A stretch of 64,000 nt of DNA from G963665405 sp963665405 (GTDB lineage: Bacteria > Chloroflexota > Dehalococcoidia > Lucifugimonadales > G963665405), in NCBI GenBank assembly GCA_963665405.2, contig OY762261.2:682001-746000 (forward strand), read 5' to 3'. Position 1 is the first letter of the stretch, and each line of letters starts with the position of its first letter. The notes under the pieces are model-generated. The model saw only the letters and a program-made list of their open reading frames with translations. It did no database searches and was not told the DNA's origin. The translations under genes and the position numbers were made by a program. Below are positions 7,636 to 16,093 of the stretch, piece by piece.

Positions 7636-8370
7636 ATGACGAGCATACTTCGCCGGCTGACCCTGATCGTAAAGGTGTGGATGAACAAGCTGCTCGCACC
7701 GGCGCAGGACCCCCGGCAGGTGTTCGCGGACGCCTACCAGCGGCAGCAGGTCTTGCTCCTCAAGGTGCGTCAGGCGATGGCCAACGTGACCGCCTCCAAA
7801 CAGCAGATCGTCCAGAAGCGGGAGGAGCGTGATCGGGAGGCCAAGACGGTCGCGGCACGGGGCAAGCTGCCCCAGATGGAGGACCAGGCTCGCCAGGCGC
7901 TCGCGGCCGGTCGCGAGGACCAGGCGCGCTTCGTGCTCCGGCTCCGGCGGGTCGCGGCGGACGAGCTGGAGGCCCTCGACAAGCAGGAGCAGGAACTCCA
8001 GAACGAGGAGCGGGTCCTCTCGCTGGTCGAGCAGCGTCTGGCGGCACAGATCGAGACGTTCTTCGCCCGCCAGGAGGTGATCGCCGCACGGTACAGCACG
8101 GCCGAGGCCCACGTGGGCATCCAGGAGGCGCTGACGGGGGTATCGGAAGAGCTCAAGGACCTGGGCATAGCGTTGGAGCGAGCCGAGGAGCGGACCGAGG
8201 ACATGCAGGCGAGAGCCACCGCGATCGACGAGCTGGTGGAGTCGGGAATCCTCCAGCGCCACGGCGAGCGGTCCGGCGAGGATGTCCTCAAGGAGCTGTC
8301 CGCCGGCGACGAATCGGCTGCGGTCGAGGACGACCTGGCGGCCCTCAAGGAGGGTCAATCGCTGGGGTAG
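7636..8370 (+). CDS. PspA/IM30-family protein, copy 2
   Basis: This 244-residue PspA homologue has an amphipathic N-terminus (MTSILRRLTLIVKVWMNKLL), then AQDPRQVFADAYQRQQVLLL and coiled-coil helices through about residue 195. It is clearly paralogous to the protein at 5325: both share an EALTGVS/EAVTGVS motif, MQARA and a VE(D/G)DLAALK ending. The ATG at 7636 follows GAGGAAG; an upstream in-frame start at 7555 lies inside the previous gene. It completes a mirror-like order of pspA, membrane, membrane, pspA. Confidence 0.87.
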   Translation: MTSILRRLTLIVKVWMNKLLAPAQDPRQVFADAYQRQQVLLLKVRQAMANVTASKQQIVQKREERDREAKTVAARGKLPQMEDQARQALAAGREDQARFVLRLRRVAADELEALDKQEQELQNEERVLSLVEQRLAAQIETFFARQEVIAARYSTAEAHVGIQEALTGVSEELKDLGIALERAEERTEDMQARATAIDELVESGILQRHGERSGEDVLKELSAGDESAAVEDDLAALKEGQSLG

Positions 8371-8405
8371 TTTCGGGACTCCAGGAACATCCTACAGGGC
8401 TTCTT

Positions 8406-8422
8406 CCCCCGGTGATCGGGGG
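8406..8422 (+). terminator. Possible hairpin terminator after the PspA locus
   Basis: CCCCCG and CGGGGG arms (6 bp) enclose a five-base loop 36 bases after the second pspA stop. No U-tract follows, so intrinsic termination is uncertain. The rest of the gap to galT shows only C/G-rich low-complexity sequence. Confidence 0.35.
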
Positions 8423-8590
8423 AGGGAGCCCTCTGGTTTGTGGCACTGTGGCTCGTTGGGACACTGGGGAACAACCCCTCACCCCACGGGGGAGGATTGA
8501 GGAGGGGGCGGCCAGCGGTCATGCAGAATTCTGATAAGCTGATCGGGCGTGAATGAGGGCCCGCGGGGCCCGTGCTCACCACCTCACGAC

Positions 8591-9595
8591 ATGTCAGAAC
8601 TCCGCAAAAACCCGCTGACGAACGAGTGGGTAATCATATCCGAGGAGCGCGGCTCGAGGCCCCACGGGTCCATCCGGCCAAAGGCTCGCGCCGGCCTGCC
8701 ACCCTACGACGAGGCCTGCCCGTTCTGCCCGGGCAACGACGCCATGACCCCTCCGACCTCCCTGCGGATTCCCGACGGCTCCACCGGTGGATGGCAGGTC
8801 CGTGGATTCGACAACCTCTATCGGATACTGAGCCCCGAGCCACCGCCGCTCGGACCAGACCGGGGACCTCTGTTCGAGGTGTCGCCGGGGACGGGCGCCC
8901 ACGAGGTTCTCGTCGAGAGCCCTCTGCACAACAGCGTCCCCGCCGACAGAAGCAACCGGGAGCTCGCGGTCCTGCTCCACGGCTGCCGGGAGAGGTACGT
9001 GGCGCTGATGGGGTCGCACGGGATTCAGTACGTGCTCGTGTTCAAGAATCACGGGCCGGACGCCGGCGCGTCAAAGGACCATCCCCACTCCCAGTTAGTT
9101 GCTTCCTCGGTCGTGCCGGACACCGTCCTCAGAGGAACGCAGATAGCGGACGAGCACCATCGTTCGACCGGCCGGTGCCTCATGTGCCAGGTGGCCGATG
9201 GGGAGGCCCGAGCCGAGACACGGATGGTATATCGCGGCGCGGATGTGGCGGTCTTCCACCCCTTCGCGGCCTCCTGCCCGGCCGAGACCTGGATCGTTCC
9301 GCTAAGCCACCGGGCTTCCTTCGGGCGGGCCACGGGCGGCGAGCTACGAGCAGTCGCCTCGGCCCTGGGCAGGACGCTCCGGCAGCTGCGGGCGGGGTTC
9401 GGAGACCCTGACTTCAACTACATGATCCACTCCGCTCCGCGGGGCCTGGAGGAGAGCCCGTCCCAGCACTGGTACATCCAGATCGCGCCGCGGATGTCCA
9501 GGGCGGCCGGATGGGAGCTTGGTACGGCCATCTCGGTGAACCCGATGGCTCCGGAGACCGCAGCCAGGATAATGCGAGAGGCGCCGTCTTCCTGA
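8591..9595 (+). CDS. galT: Galactose-1-phosphate uridylyltransferase
   Basis: This 334-residue HIT-superfamily transferase exchanges UMP between UDP-glucose and galactose-1-phosphate (Leloir pathway). It opens with SELRKNPLTNEWVIISEER. The zinc cysteines C43 and C46 lie in CPFCPGN, and the catalytic triad region is H164-P-H166-S-Q168, H166 being the usual uridylylated residue. A C-terminal HWYIQIAPRMSR block contributes to the second domain. The ATG at 8591 fits the family start better than the upstream GTG at 8549. No galK or galE is nearby, so the enzyme may serve general sugar-nucleotide exchange. Confidence 0.93.
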   Translation: MSELRKNPLTNEWVIISEERGSRPHGSIRPKARAGLPPYDEACPFCPGNDAMTPPTSLRIPDGSTGGWQVRGFDNLYRILSPEPPPLGPDRGPLFEVSPGTGAHEVLVESPLHNSVPADRSNRELAVLLHGCRERYVALMGSHGIQYVLVFKNHGPDAGASKDHPHSQLVASSVVPDTVLRGTQIADEHHRSTGRCLMCQVADGEARAETRMVYRGADVAVFHPFAASCPAETWIVPLSHRASFGRATGGELRAVASALGRTLRQLRAGFGDPDFNYMIHSAPRGLEESPSQHWYIQIAPRMSRAAGWELGTAISVNPMAPETAARIMREAPSS

Positions 9596-9729
9596 CTTCC
9601 GTCCGAGGTCACTGATTCCACCCGTATCATTGATGGACGCGACCCGGCCGCGCTGATACAATTCCGGCCCACGGCGGGTGCCGCCGGAGTCGAGAGTTGG
9701 TTAAGGAGACCGGATCGAGGAGCGTAACC

Positions 9730-10068
9730 GTGCCGAATCCAGTAGTACATTTCGAGATACAGTCGAACCGGGCCGGGGAGCTGCAGGAGTTCTACTCCAA
9801 GCTGTTCGGCTGGAAGATCGACGCGAGCAACCCAATGAGCTATGGCATCGTCGACACCGAGTCAGAGGGAATCAGCGGCGGCATCGGACCTGCCATGGGC
9901 TCCAACCGGGTCACGTTTTACGCTCAGGTGGACGACCTTCAGAAGACCCTCGACTCGGTCGAGAGCATGGGCGGGAAGACGCTTATGCCCCCGACCGATA
10001 TTCCCGACATGGTCACCTTCGCCCTGTTCTCGGACCCCGAGGGCAACGTGATAGGTATCGTGAAATAG
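9730..10068 (+). CDS. VOC-superfamily (glyoxalase/bleomycin-resistance fold) protein
   Basis: This single VOC domain of 112 residues opens VVHFEIQSNRAGELQEFYSKLFGW, has a mid-protein VTFYAQVDDLQKTLDSVESM and ends FALFSDPEGNVIGIV. Possible metal ligands are H6 near the start and the terminal acidic positions. The start is GTG at 9730, behind GAGGAG; a TTG at 9697 would add eleven residues. VOC proteins include lyases, dioxygenases and binding proteins, and this subgroup's reaction is unknown. It stands alone between galT and a hydrolase. Confidence 0.85.
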   Translation: MPNPVVHFEIQSNRAGELQEFYSKLFGWKIDASNPMSYGIVDTESEGISGGIGPAMGSNRVTFYAQVDDLQKTLDSVESMGGKTLMPPTDIPDMVTFALFSDPEGNVIGIVK

Positions 10069-10149
10069 GTCGCGGCGGGCCTCGGCGCCGGGTCGCGAGC
10101 AGCGCTGAGCCCGGCTGTCTCACCCGTCATCGGTCGGAAGGAGGAGTCG

Positions 10150-11034
10150 ATGGGAAACGGCACTGGGTCTGGAACGCGCACGCCGGCCGGACAGCGAGCC
10201 CTGCGGGCACGGGTGCAGCGCATCATCCGGCGCTTTTCGGGTCGCGCCGGCGTGGCCGCCCGTAACCTGACGACCGGCGAGACACTGTACATCAATGAGG
10301 CCGAGGTCTTCCCTTCTCTGAGCAGCATCAAAGTCGCCATCATGGCCGAGCTGTTCTTCCGGATCGATCAGGGCGATCTGAGCCTAACCGACCGGCTGAC
10401 CGTCAAGGAAGACGACATTCGTGGAGGGACCGGGGTGCTGCGCGAGTTGGACATGCCCCTGGAACTGACGGTCAGGGACGTGTGCATGCTGATGATGATC
10501 GTCAGCGACAACAGCTGTACCTGGATGATGTCGAACCGGCTGGGCCGCGACAGGATCAACGCCCGGATGCGGTCGCTCGGTCTCGACGAGATCGAGCTTC
10601 GGAGCAACCTGTCGGCCACGACCTTCGATGAGATGGAGGGGCACGATATCGACGCCTACTCGGCCTCGTCGGCTCGCGACTTCACCGCCCTGGTGACCAT
10701 GATGGCTCAGGGCGAGCTCGTGTCAGCGGAGGCGTCTGAGCAGATGCTGGATATCATGGGGCGCTGCCAGCACATCGACTACTTGGGCAGGTACCTGCCC
10801 ATCAATCAGTTCCCGGCAGAGTCGAAGATGGTGTCACCCGTAACGATGCACAACAAGATCGGCGCCTACCTGCACGGCCGGTGCGATACGGCCCTAATAG
10901 AGACGCCCACGGTGAGGTATACGGCCACCGTGATGACAGCGTACAGCACCGATCCCAGCCTCACTCTCTCCACCCACGAAGGCGTCGAGGCGGTCGGGCG
11001 CATCTCGCGGGTGATCTACGACGCCTGGGTTTAG
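10150..11034 (+). CDS. Serine hydrolase with class A beta-lactamase fold
   Basis: This 294-residue protein has the beta-lactamase/PBP-like active site: S58-x-x-K61 in SSIKVAIMAE and S119-D-N121 in MIVSDNSCTW. In place of the K-T-G triad it has K236-I-G in HNKIGAYLHG. No signal peptide is visible, since the N-terminus is polar and basic, so it is probably cytoplasmic. Family members include beta-lactamases and peptidases or esterases. Loss of the KTG threonine and of secretion argues against a classical antibiotic-degrading enzyme. The ATG follows AAGGAGGAGTCG. Confidence 0.85.
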   Translation: MGNGTGSGTRTPAGQRALRARVQRIIRRFSGRAGVAARNLTTGETLYINEAEVFPSLSSIKVAIMAELFFRIDQGDLSLTDRLTVKEDDIRGGTGVLRELDMPLELTVRDVCMLMMIVSDNSCTWMMSNRLGRDRINARMRSLGLDEIELRSNLSATTFDEMEGHDIDAYSASSARDFTALVTMMAQGELVSAEASEQMLDIMGRCQHIDYLGRYLPINQFPAESKMVSPVTMHNKIGAYLHGRCDTALIETPTVRYTATVMTAYSTDPSLTLSTHEGVEAVGRISRVIYDAWV

Positions 11035-11067
11035 CAGGGTGTAGGACAACCCTCTCGAGGGGGAGCG

Positions 11068-11130
11068 GAGTCTGAGGGTTTCCCTCAGACTCCCCGCAAT
11101 CCCGACTTGTCGGGATCTGCACGCCCCATA
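11068..11130 (-). repeat. Dispersed repeat family A, copy 4
   Basis: This is a complete inverted element: hairpin I is CTGAGGG-TTT-CCCTCAG and hairpin II is ATCCCGA-CTTG-TCGGGAT followed by CTGCACGCC. It lies 33 bases downstream of the serine hydrolase stop. Confidence 0.8.
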
Positions 11131-11156
11131 TCTCATCGTCCCACCAGACGGAACGA

Positions 11157-11184
11157 GGGCCCCGGTCCTGTACGACCGGGGCCC
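11157..11184. terminator. Strong hairpin between convergent genes
   Basis: GGGCCCCGGTC and GACCGGGGCCC form a perfect 11-bp stem around a six-base loop, between the convergent hydrolase and oppF genes. There is no clean T-tract on either side, so it may act as a bidirectional terminator or an mRNA 3' end stabiliser. Confidence 0.6.
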
Positions 11185-11273
11185 TAATGTTGCTAGTCTT
11201 CCCCGACCACCCCGAATCCAGGGGTGCTGTTCCTGAGCCTTGCGTGGACGGAAGCCCTCTTCTTCGAGCCGCC

Positions 11274-12314
11274 CTAGTACGAGCCGTAGCCGTCGGCCCG
11301 GATGCAGGCCACCCAGTGGTCCGGGGCCACTTCACGAAGCTCTGGCTCAGTGGCCCGGCAGTCGTCTATCGCGACCGGGCAGCGGGTATGGAACACGCAG
11401 CCGGATGGCGGATGCATTGGGCTGGGCACGTCGCCCTGCAGAATGATCCTCTCCCTGGTCGCTTCTAGCCTCGGGTCTGGGATCGGAACCGCCGACAGCA
11501 GTGCCTTGGTGTAGGGATGCAGCGGGTTTTCGTACAGCTCGTTGCGATCGGCGATCTCAACGATATGGCCCAGATACATCACTGCTATGCGGTCACTGAT
11601 GTGACGCACCACCGACAGATCATGGGCGATGAATAGGTATGTAAGGTCAAACTGCTCCTGGAGGTCCTCAAGCAGGTTGATTACCTGGGCCTGAATGGAC
11701 ACGTCCAGTGCGGATACGGGCTCGTCGCACACGATAAAACTGGGGTTGACCGCCAGGGCCCTGGCTATTCCGATCCTCTGCCTCTGGCCGCCGCTGAACT
11801 CGTGGGGATACCGATCCGCCATGTAGGGGTTGAGGCCGACCACCCTTAGCAGCTCGGAGACCCGGTCCTTGTACTCGCCCTTGCTCTGAGTCATCTTGTG
11901 GACGACCAACGGCTCTCCAACGATACTGCCACACGTCATCCGAGGGTTCAGCGAGCCGTAGGGGTCCTGGAAAATGATCTGCATCTCCCGGCGCAGGGGC
12001 CTCATCTTGGAGACGCTGAGCTCGTTGATCTGCTCGCCACGGAAATACACCTTACCTGCGGTAGTCTTGTAGAGATTCAGAATGCACCGGCCGGTGGTCG
12101 TCTTGCCGCATCCGCTCTCCCCGACAAGACCCAGGGTCTCCCCCTTCTTGATGTAGAAGCTGACGTCGTCGACGGCCTTGATCTCGGCGACCCTCCTCTG
12201 GATGAGGATCCCAGTCGTGACCGGGAAGTACATCTTCACGTTCTCGACTCTGACGATTATGTCGTCGCCGTCGACACTTTGGGGCTGGACCGCTGTTTGA
12301 GCTTCCGTAGTCAT
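11274..12314 (-). CDS. oppF: Oligopeptide/dipeptide ABC transporter ATP-binding protein, OppF/DppF type
   Basis: This 346-residue ATPase powers import of peptides or related substrates. The Walker A motif is GESGCGKTTTGRC, the Q-loop is IIFQDPYGSLNPRM, the signature FSGGQRQRIGIARAL, Walker B FIVCDEPVSALDVS, and the H-loop is IAHDLSVV. The C-terminal oligo_HPY domain (about 255-340) contains PIPDPRLEATRER and CVFHTRCPVAIDDCRATEPEL. It lies nine bases downstream of oppD on the same strand. No permease or binding-protein gene is adjacent, so the pair must work with components coded elsewhere. Confidence 0.93.
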   Translation of the reverse strand: MTTEAQTAVQPQSVDGDDIIVRVENVKMYFPVTTGILIQRRVAEIKAVDDVSFYIKKGETLGLVGESGCGKTTTGRCILNLYKTTAGKVYFRGEQINELSVSKMRPLRREMQIIFQDPYGSLNPRMTCGSIVGEPLVVHKMTQSKGEYKDRVSELLRVVGLNPYMADRYPHEFSGGQRQRIGIARALAVNPSFIVCDEPVSALDVSIQAQVINLLEDLQEQFDLTYLFIAHDLSVVRHISDRIAVMYLGHIVEIADRNELYENPLHPYTKALLSAVPIPDPRLEATRERIILQGDVPSPMHPPSGCVFHTRCPVAIDDCRATEPELREVAPDHWVACIRADGYGSY

Positions 12315-12323
12315 CGTCCCCTC

Positions 12324-13355
12324 CTAGTTCGAGTCGCCGGCCGCGGCGAGCTTCCTGTCTCCACCGGCGGCGGCGAGCTCCTCCAGCTCATCCGCTCGCC
12401 AGCAAGCCGAAATATGTCCGTCGGAGACCTTCGTGAGCTGGGGAGTCTCCTGAAAGCAGCGCTCGTATGCGAACTTGCACCGGGGAGCAAAGCTGCAGCC
12501 CTCCGGCAGATCCACCAGCAGCGGCGGCAGACCCTCGATGGTCTCTAGCGTCTCAGGCCTCTCCTCGTCCAGTCGAGGAACCGAATTAAGGAGGCCCAGC
12601 GAGTAGGGGTGTTTGGGGGTCTCGTAGATGTCGGTGGCGGTCCCCACTTCGATGATCTTGCCCGCGTACATGACGATCACTTTCTGTGCGTAGCGAGCGA
12701 CGACGCCCAGGTTGTGAGTGATGATGATGAGAGCCGTACCGAACTGGGTGGCCAGGTCCCGCATGATTTCCAGGATCTGAGCCTGAATCGTCACGTCGAG
12801 CGCGGTCGTGGGCTCGTCGCCGATGAGCAGCTTCGGGTCGCAGCTCTGAGCCATCGCGATCATCACGCGCTGTCTCATGCCGCCACTGAACTGGTGCGGA
12901 TAGTCCTTGAGCCGCCTCTTGGCGTCGGGGATTCCGACGAGCGTCAGGAGCTCTGCGGCGCGGTCCATCGACTCGGCCTTGTTCATCCCCTTGTGAAGCT
13001 GCAACGTCTCGGTGAGCTGGCGGCCGATGGTGAGGACCGGATTGAGGGAGGTCATCGGCTCCTGGAAGACCATACCGATCCGGTTGCCCCGGATGCGGCG
13101 CATCTCAGCTTCACTTACCTTGAGGATGTCCCTCCCTTCGAATATTATCTCCCCGGCGACGGTGCGCCCGGGGGGATTGGCCACGAGACGCATGACGGAG
13201 AGGGCGCTGACGCTCTTGCCGCAGCCGCTCTCACCGACTATGCCGACGATCTCGCCCTCGTCGATGTCGTAGGATATCCCGTCAACCGCCTTGACGACCC
13301 CATCCTGGGTGAAGAAGTAGGTCGCCAGGTCTTTGACCTCCAGTACCTTGGCCAT
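12324..13355 (-). CDS. oppD: Oligopeptide/dipeptide ABC transporter ATP-binding protein, OppD/DppD type
   Basis: This 343-residue ATPase partners OppF. It shows Walker A GESGCGKSVSALSVM, Q-loop MVFQEPMTSLNPV, signature FSGGMRQRVMIAMA, Walker B LLIGDEPTTALDVT, and a C-terminal oligo_HPY region with LVDLPEGCSFAPRCKFAYERC. The start is ATG at 13355, preceded by AGGAGGAGG; in-frame upstream codons to 13472 have no ribosome site and would add a low-complexity leader. The family is well established for uptake of peptides, nickel or opines. Substrate choice lies with the missing binding protein. Confidence 0.93.
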   Translation of the reverse strand: MAKVLEVKDLATYFFTQDGVVKAVDGISYDIDEGEIVGIVGESGCGKSVSALSVMRLVANPPGRTVAGEIIFEGRDILKVSEAEMRRIRGNRIGMVFQEPMTSLNPVLTIGRQLTETLQLHKGMNKAESMDRAAELLTLVGIPDAKRRLKDYPHQFSGGMRQRVMIAMAQSCDPKLLIGDEPTTALDVTIQAQILEIMRDLATQFGTALIIITHNLGVVARYAQKVIVMYAGKIIEVGTATDIYETPKHPYSLGLLNSVPRLDEERPETLETIEGLPPLLVDLPEGCSFAPRCKFAYERCFQETPQLTKVSDGHISACWRADELEELAAAGGDRKLAAAGDSN

Positions 13356-13495
13356 ACGGCCTCCTCCTGTTCGTGACGCCCTTCCAAAAGCACTCCGCCC
13401 CGCCCCGGGCGGTGCCGAACTCGGCAACGGCCCCAGGTACGGCGCGGATGTAAGGGCAACCTTTTTTTCCACGCACCGCCAAGAAGCGGTGCTCT

Positions 13496-13525
13496 ATTGT
13501 ACCCGATACCTGTCGGAAAACTCAA
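13496..13525 (-). promoter_or_regulatory. Predicted sigma-70 promoter for oppDF
   Basis: On the minus strand TTGAGT (13520-13525) and TACAAT (13496-13501) are 18 bases apart, about 140 bases upstream of the oppD start. The leader contains a 7-bp hairpin (13473-13492) and a short palindrome TGCCGA/TCGGCA (13413-13426). On the plus strand the same 390-base gap carries TATAAT at 13586-13591 facing the SDR gene, with no good -35 partner. Nothing else was seen in 13356-13745. Confidence 0.5.
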
Positions 13526-13745
13526 CCTCCCAGGCCGAAGGGGTACGAATTGTGCCCCGACGGAGGCCCCTCCGACAGTGGCTGATATAATACCCGCGCC
13601 GCGGCTCGGTTGCAAAGCGGCCCGGAATTGAGAACGTCGGTAGGGTCGCTTGGGCTGGGATTGCCAGCGGCGCTTACCGGCAGAGTGCCGAAGGAATACG
13701 TAACGAGTGGCCGGGATGACCCGAAGGTTTAGCTGAGGGGAAGAG

Positions 13746-14525
13746 ATGCGGCTCGAAGGAAAGGTTGCTCTTATCAGCGGCGCGGCGATGGGCTTGAGAG
13801 GCGAGCTGATGGGGTTTGGAGGAGCTTCGGCCTGGCTGTTCGCCGGGGAGGGAGCCAGGGTCGTCCTCGGTGACATCGACGACAGCTCGGGGGAGACGTC
13901 CGCCTCCCAGCTGCGCGAGGAAGGGTTCGAAGCCCTCTTCGTCCACCTCGACGTCACCCGGGAGGCTGACTGGGAGGCCGCGGTCCGGGCCACGATCGAC
14001 CGCTTCGGCCGATTGGACATCCTGGTGAACAGCGCGGGGACCGCCCCGATCCAGAGGACAGACCAGACGACTCCCGACATCTGGCGGCGTCAGATGGACG
14101 TCCACGCCAAGGGTGTGTGGCTCGGGATGAAGCACTCGGCCCCGGAGATGCGGAGAGCCGGCGGTGGCTCGATCGTGAACATCTCGTCGGTCGACGCGCT
14201 GACCGGGGGGTCGGGTGGGGCGGCATACTCGGCCGCCAAGGGAGCATCACGAAGCATCACGAAGGTCGCTGCGATGGCATACGCGAAGGATGGAATCAGA
14301 GTCAACTCGGTCCATCCGGGTTACAGCCAGACGCCGCTGGCTCAGATCGCCAGGCGTGACCTCGCTGCCGCCGGTATCGAGGTTGAGAGCGGGCCCGGTG
14401 TGCCCATGGGAAGGTCGGCGGCCGCCTCGGAGATCGCCAACGGGATTCTGTTCCTGGCTTCCCAAGACGCGTCGTACGTGACCGCGGCGGAGCTCGTTAT
14501 CGACGGCGGGCTGACCTCTCAGTAG
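13746..14525 (+). CDS. Short-chain dehydrogenase/reductase (SDR)
   Basis: This 259-residue classical SDR oxidises or reduces a hydroxyl/keto substrate with NAD(P). It has the NSAG motif (ILVNSAGTAP), catalytic S in SIVNISSVDA, and Y161-x3-K165 in AAYSAAKG. Acidic residues after the second strand (GDIDDS) favour NAD. The glycine-rich loop is unusual: after SGAAMG there are about seven extra residues before GGASAWLFAGEGA. That may be a real insertion or local misalignment. The ATG follows GAGGGGAAGAG. The substrate is unknown. Confidence 0.9.
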   Translation: MRLEGKVALISGAAMGLRGELMGFGGASAWLFAGEGARVVLGDIDDSSGETSASQLREEGFEALFVHLDVTREADWEAAVRATIDRFGRLDILVNSAGTAPIQRTDQTTPDIWRRQMDVHAKGVWLGMKHSAPEMRRAGGGSIVNISSVDALTGGSGGAAYSAAKGASRSITKVAAMAYAKDGIRVNSVHPGYSQTPLAQIARRDLAAAGIEVESGPGVPMGRSAAASEIANGILFLASQDASYVTAAELVIDGGLTSQ

Positions 14526-14537
14526 TCCTCAGAGTCC

Positions 14538-15785
14538 CTAGAGGATGACCCCGGCGCTCTGCAGCCGCGTGATGTCCTCCCATCCGTAGCCCAGCTCGAT
14601 CAGCACCGCCTCGGTGCTTTGACCCAGCTCAGGCGCGAGGCTGTCTATCCGGTGCGGGGTGGCGCTGTACCGGATAGGATGGTCTGCGAGCCGGACCGGT
14701 CCCAGCACCGGGTGGTCGACGGAGACTATGTACTCGTTCGCTACCACCTGGGGGTCGTACTGCAGCTCCGACAGACGCTGGACCGGCGCGTAGATGAAGT
14801 CGCCATCCTTTCGGAGGATGGGCTCCCACTCCTCGTAGGTTTTCTGAGCGAACACGCGGTCCAGGATCTCGATGAGCTCGGTCCTGTGCTCGGCCCTGGC
14901 GACGCTGTCGCTGAACCTGGGATCGTCGATCAGGACCGCGATATCCAGGGCCCGCGCGAACGAGGGCCAGTAGCGGTCTGCCTGGAAGTTCGCGAGCATT
15001 ATCCATCGCCCGCCCTTGCACTTGTAGTAGTTCGACAGGGGATTGTAGGCGTTCCCCCGGTTTGGGTTCACCGAAAGGTTGACCTCGGACGCCGGCTTGT
15101 CCTGGGTCAGCAGACCCATGCTGACGGCGAGTCCCTGGAGCCAGATGCTGCTGCCCAGGTGAGAGGTCTCCACCTTCTGTCCGATGCCGTGGATGGACCT
15201 CGCGACGAGCCCGGCCAGGATCCCCAGCGCCAGCGTGATCCCCCCGATCTGATCGCCAATGACCCCCTGGACGGGATATGGGTCCCGGCCTTCCGGTCCG
15301 GTGGCGTACATCAGCCCGCTGCGGGCCTGAGCCGCGCTGTCGAGAGCCGGTAGGCCGGAGTCCGGACCCAACGAGCCGTAGCCCGACCCCGAGCCGTAGA
15401 TGAGGGTTGGGTTGATCTCGTGAAGCGTCTCGTATCCGAGCCCGAGCCTCTCGGCGACACCCTGCCGAAAGTTCTGCACGAAGACGTCCGAGCTCGCGAC
15501 CAGCTTGTGAACCACCTCGACGCCCTCGGGCTTCTTGAGGTCCACGGCGATCGCCCTCTTGTTGCGGTGATTCGCCTCGAAATAGGAGTTACGTCCGGCG
15601 TCCAGGCTCCTGTCCACGCCGCTGGCCGTGAACACGGCCCGCCCGGGGTCGCCGTCCAGGGACTCGACCTTGATGACGTCAGCTCCCAGATCCCCGAGCA
15701 TCGTGGCGGCCACCGGTCCGAACTGCCAGATGGTCCAGTCGACGACCTTGATACCGTCCAGGGCGCGAGGAGTCCCGTTCGACAT
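14538..15785 (-). CDS. Family III CoA transferase (CaiB/BaiF type)
   Basis: This 415-residue enzyme moves CoA between carboxylic acids through an acyl-enzyme anhydride. It opens with ALDGIKVVDWTIWQFGPVAA and the ADVIKVE strand. The catalytic aspartate is near residue 149 in GLPALDSAAQARSG. A YYKCKGGRWIMLA segment and the C-terminal VRLADHPIRYSATP are typical. Two ATGs fit (15791 and 15785); the second has AAGGG at the better spacing. Known relatives use carnitine, formate/oxalate, benzylsuccinate or bile acids. A ThDP enzyme is transcribed divergently, the pairing seen for formyl-CoA transferase with oxalyl-CoA decarboxylase, but the substrate is not proven. Confidence 0.92.
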   Translation of the reverse strand: MSNGTPRALDGIKVVDWTIWQFGPVAATMLGDLGADVIKVESLDGDPGRAVFTASGVDRSLDAGRNSYFEANHRNKRAIAVDLKKPEGVEVVHKLVASSDVFVQNFRQGVAERLGLGYETLHEINPTLIYGSGSGYGSLGPDSGLPALDSAAQARSGLMYATGPEGRDPYPVQGVIGDQIGGITLALGILAGLVARSIHGIGQKVETSHLGSSIWLQGLAVSMGLLTQDKPASEVNLSVNPNRGNAYNPLSNYYKCKGGRWIMLANFQADRYWPSFARALDIAVLIDDPRFSDSVARAEHRTELIEILDRVFAQKTYEEWEPILRKDGDFIYAPVQRLSELQYDPQVVANEYIVSVDHPVLGPVRLADHPIRYSATPHRIDSLAPELGQSTEAVLIELGYGWEDITRLQSAGVIL

Positions 15786-16093
15786 TTTCATCCCTTCATT
15801 TCATTTGCCGGGGGCAGCGACGCCTATGTCATGCGAGTACAGCGAGTATATCACCGAGCCGCTCACCGCACCGGCGGGCTCTCAATACAGCATCCCGAGG
15901 GCTGCTGCGAGGGCGCACGGCAGTGCGCCCCTAAATCCTCGAGGCTCGCTCCCCCACCGTTCGGCCTGCGCTCCGATTTTATCGAGAGTCGCGACAAAGT
16001 CGGACCTGTCTGAGGCCTCGCTTGACAGGCATTAGGCCGGTACTACAATGGCGGCGTTCCCACCCCTTTGCAGAGGCCGATCAAGGAGTCTGC
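15786..16093. other. Divergent intergenic region, caiB-like/ThDP enzyme
   Basis: This 308-base divergent gap contains a perfect 8-bp hairpin, GGGCGCAC-GGCA-GTGCGCCC (15911-15930), with no U-tract, and the ThDP enzyme promoter listed separately. No gene was recognised. Confidence 0.5.
16022..16049 (+). promoter_or_regulatory. Predicted sigma-70 promoter for the ThDP enzyme operon
   Basis: TTGACA (16022-16027) and TACAAT (16044-16049) are separated by 16 bases, 45 bases upstream of the GTG start at 16094. Confidence 0.65.

Noticed and set aside
13473..13492. Terminator beside a T-run in the oppD leader
   Set aside because: On the plus strand the T-run precedes the hairpin, and on the minus strand the hairpin is followed by A, so neither orientation fits an intrinsic terminator.
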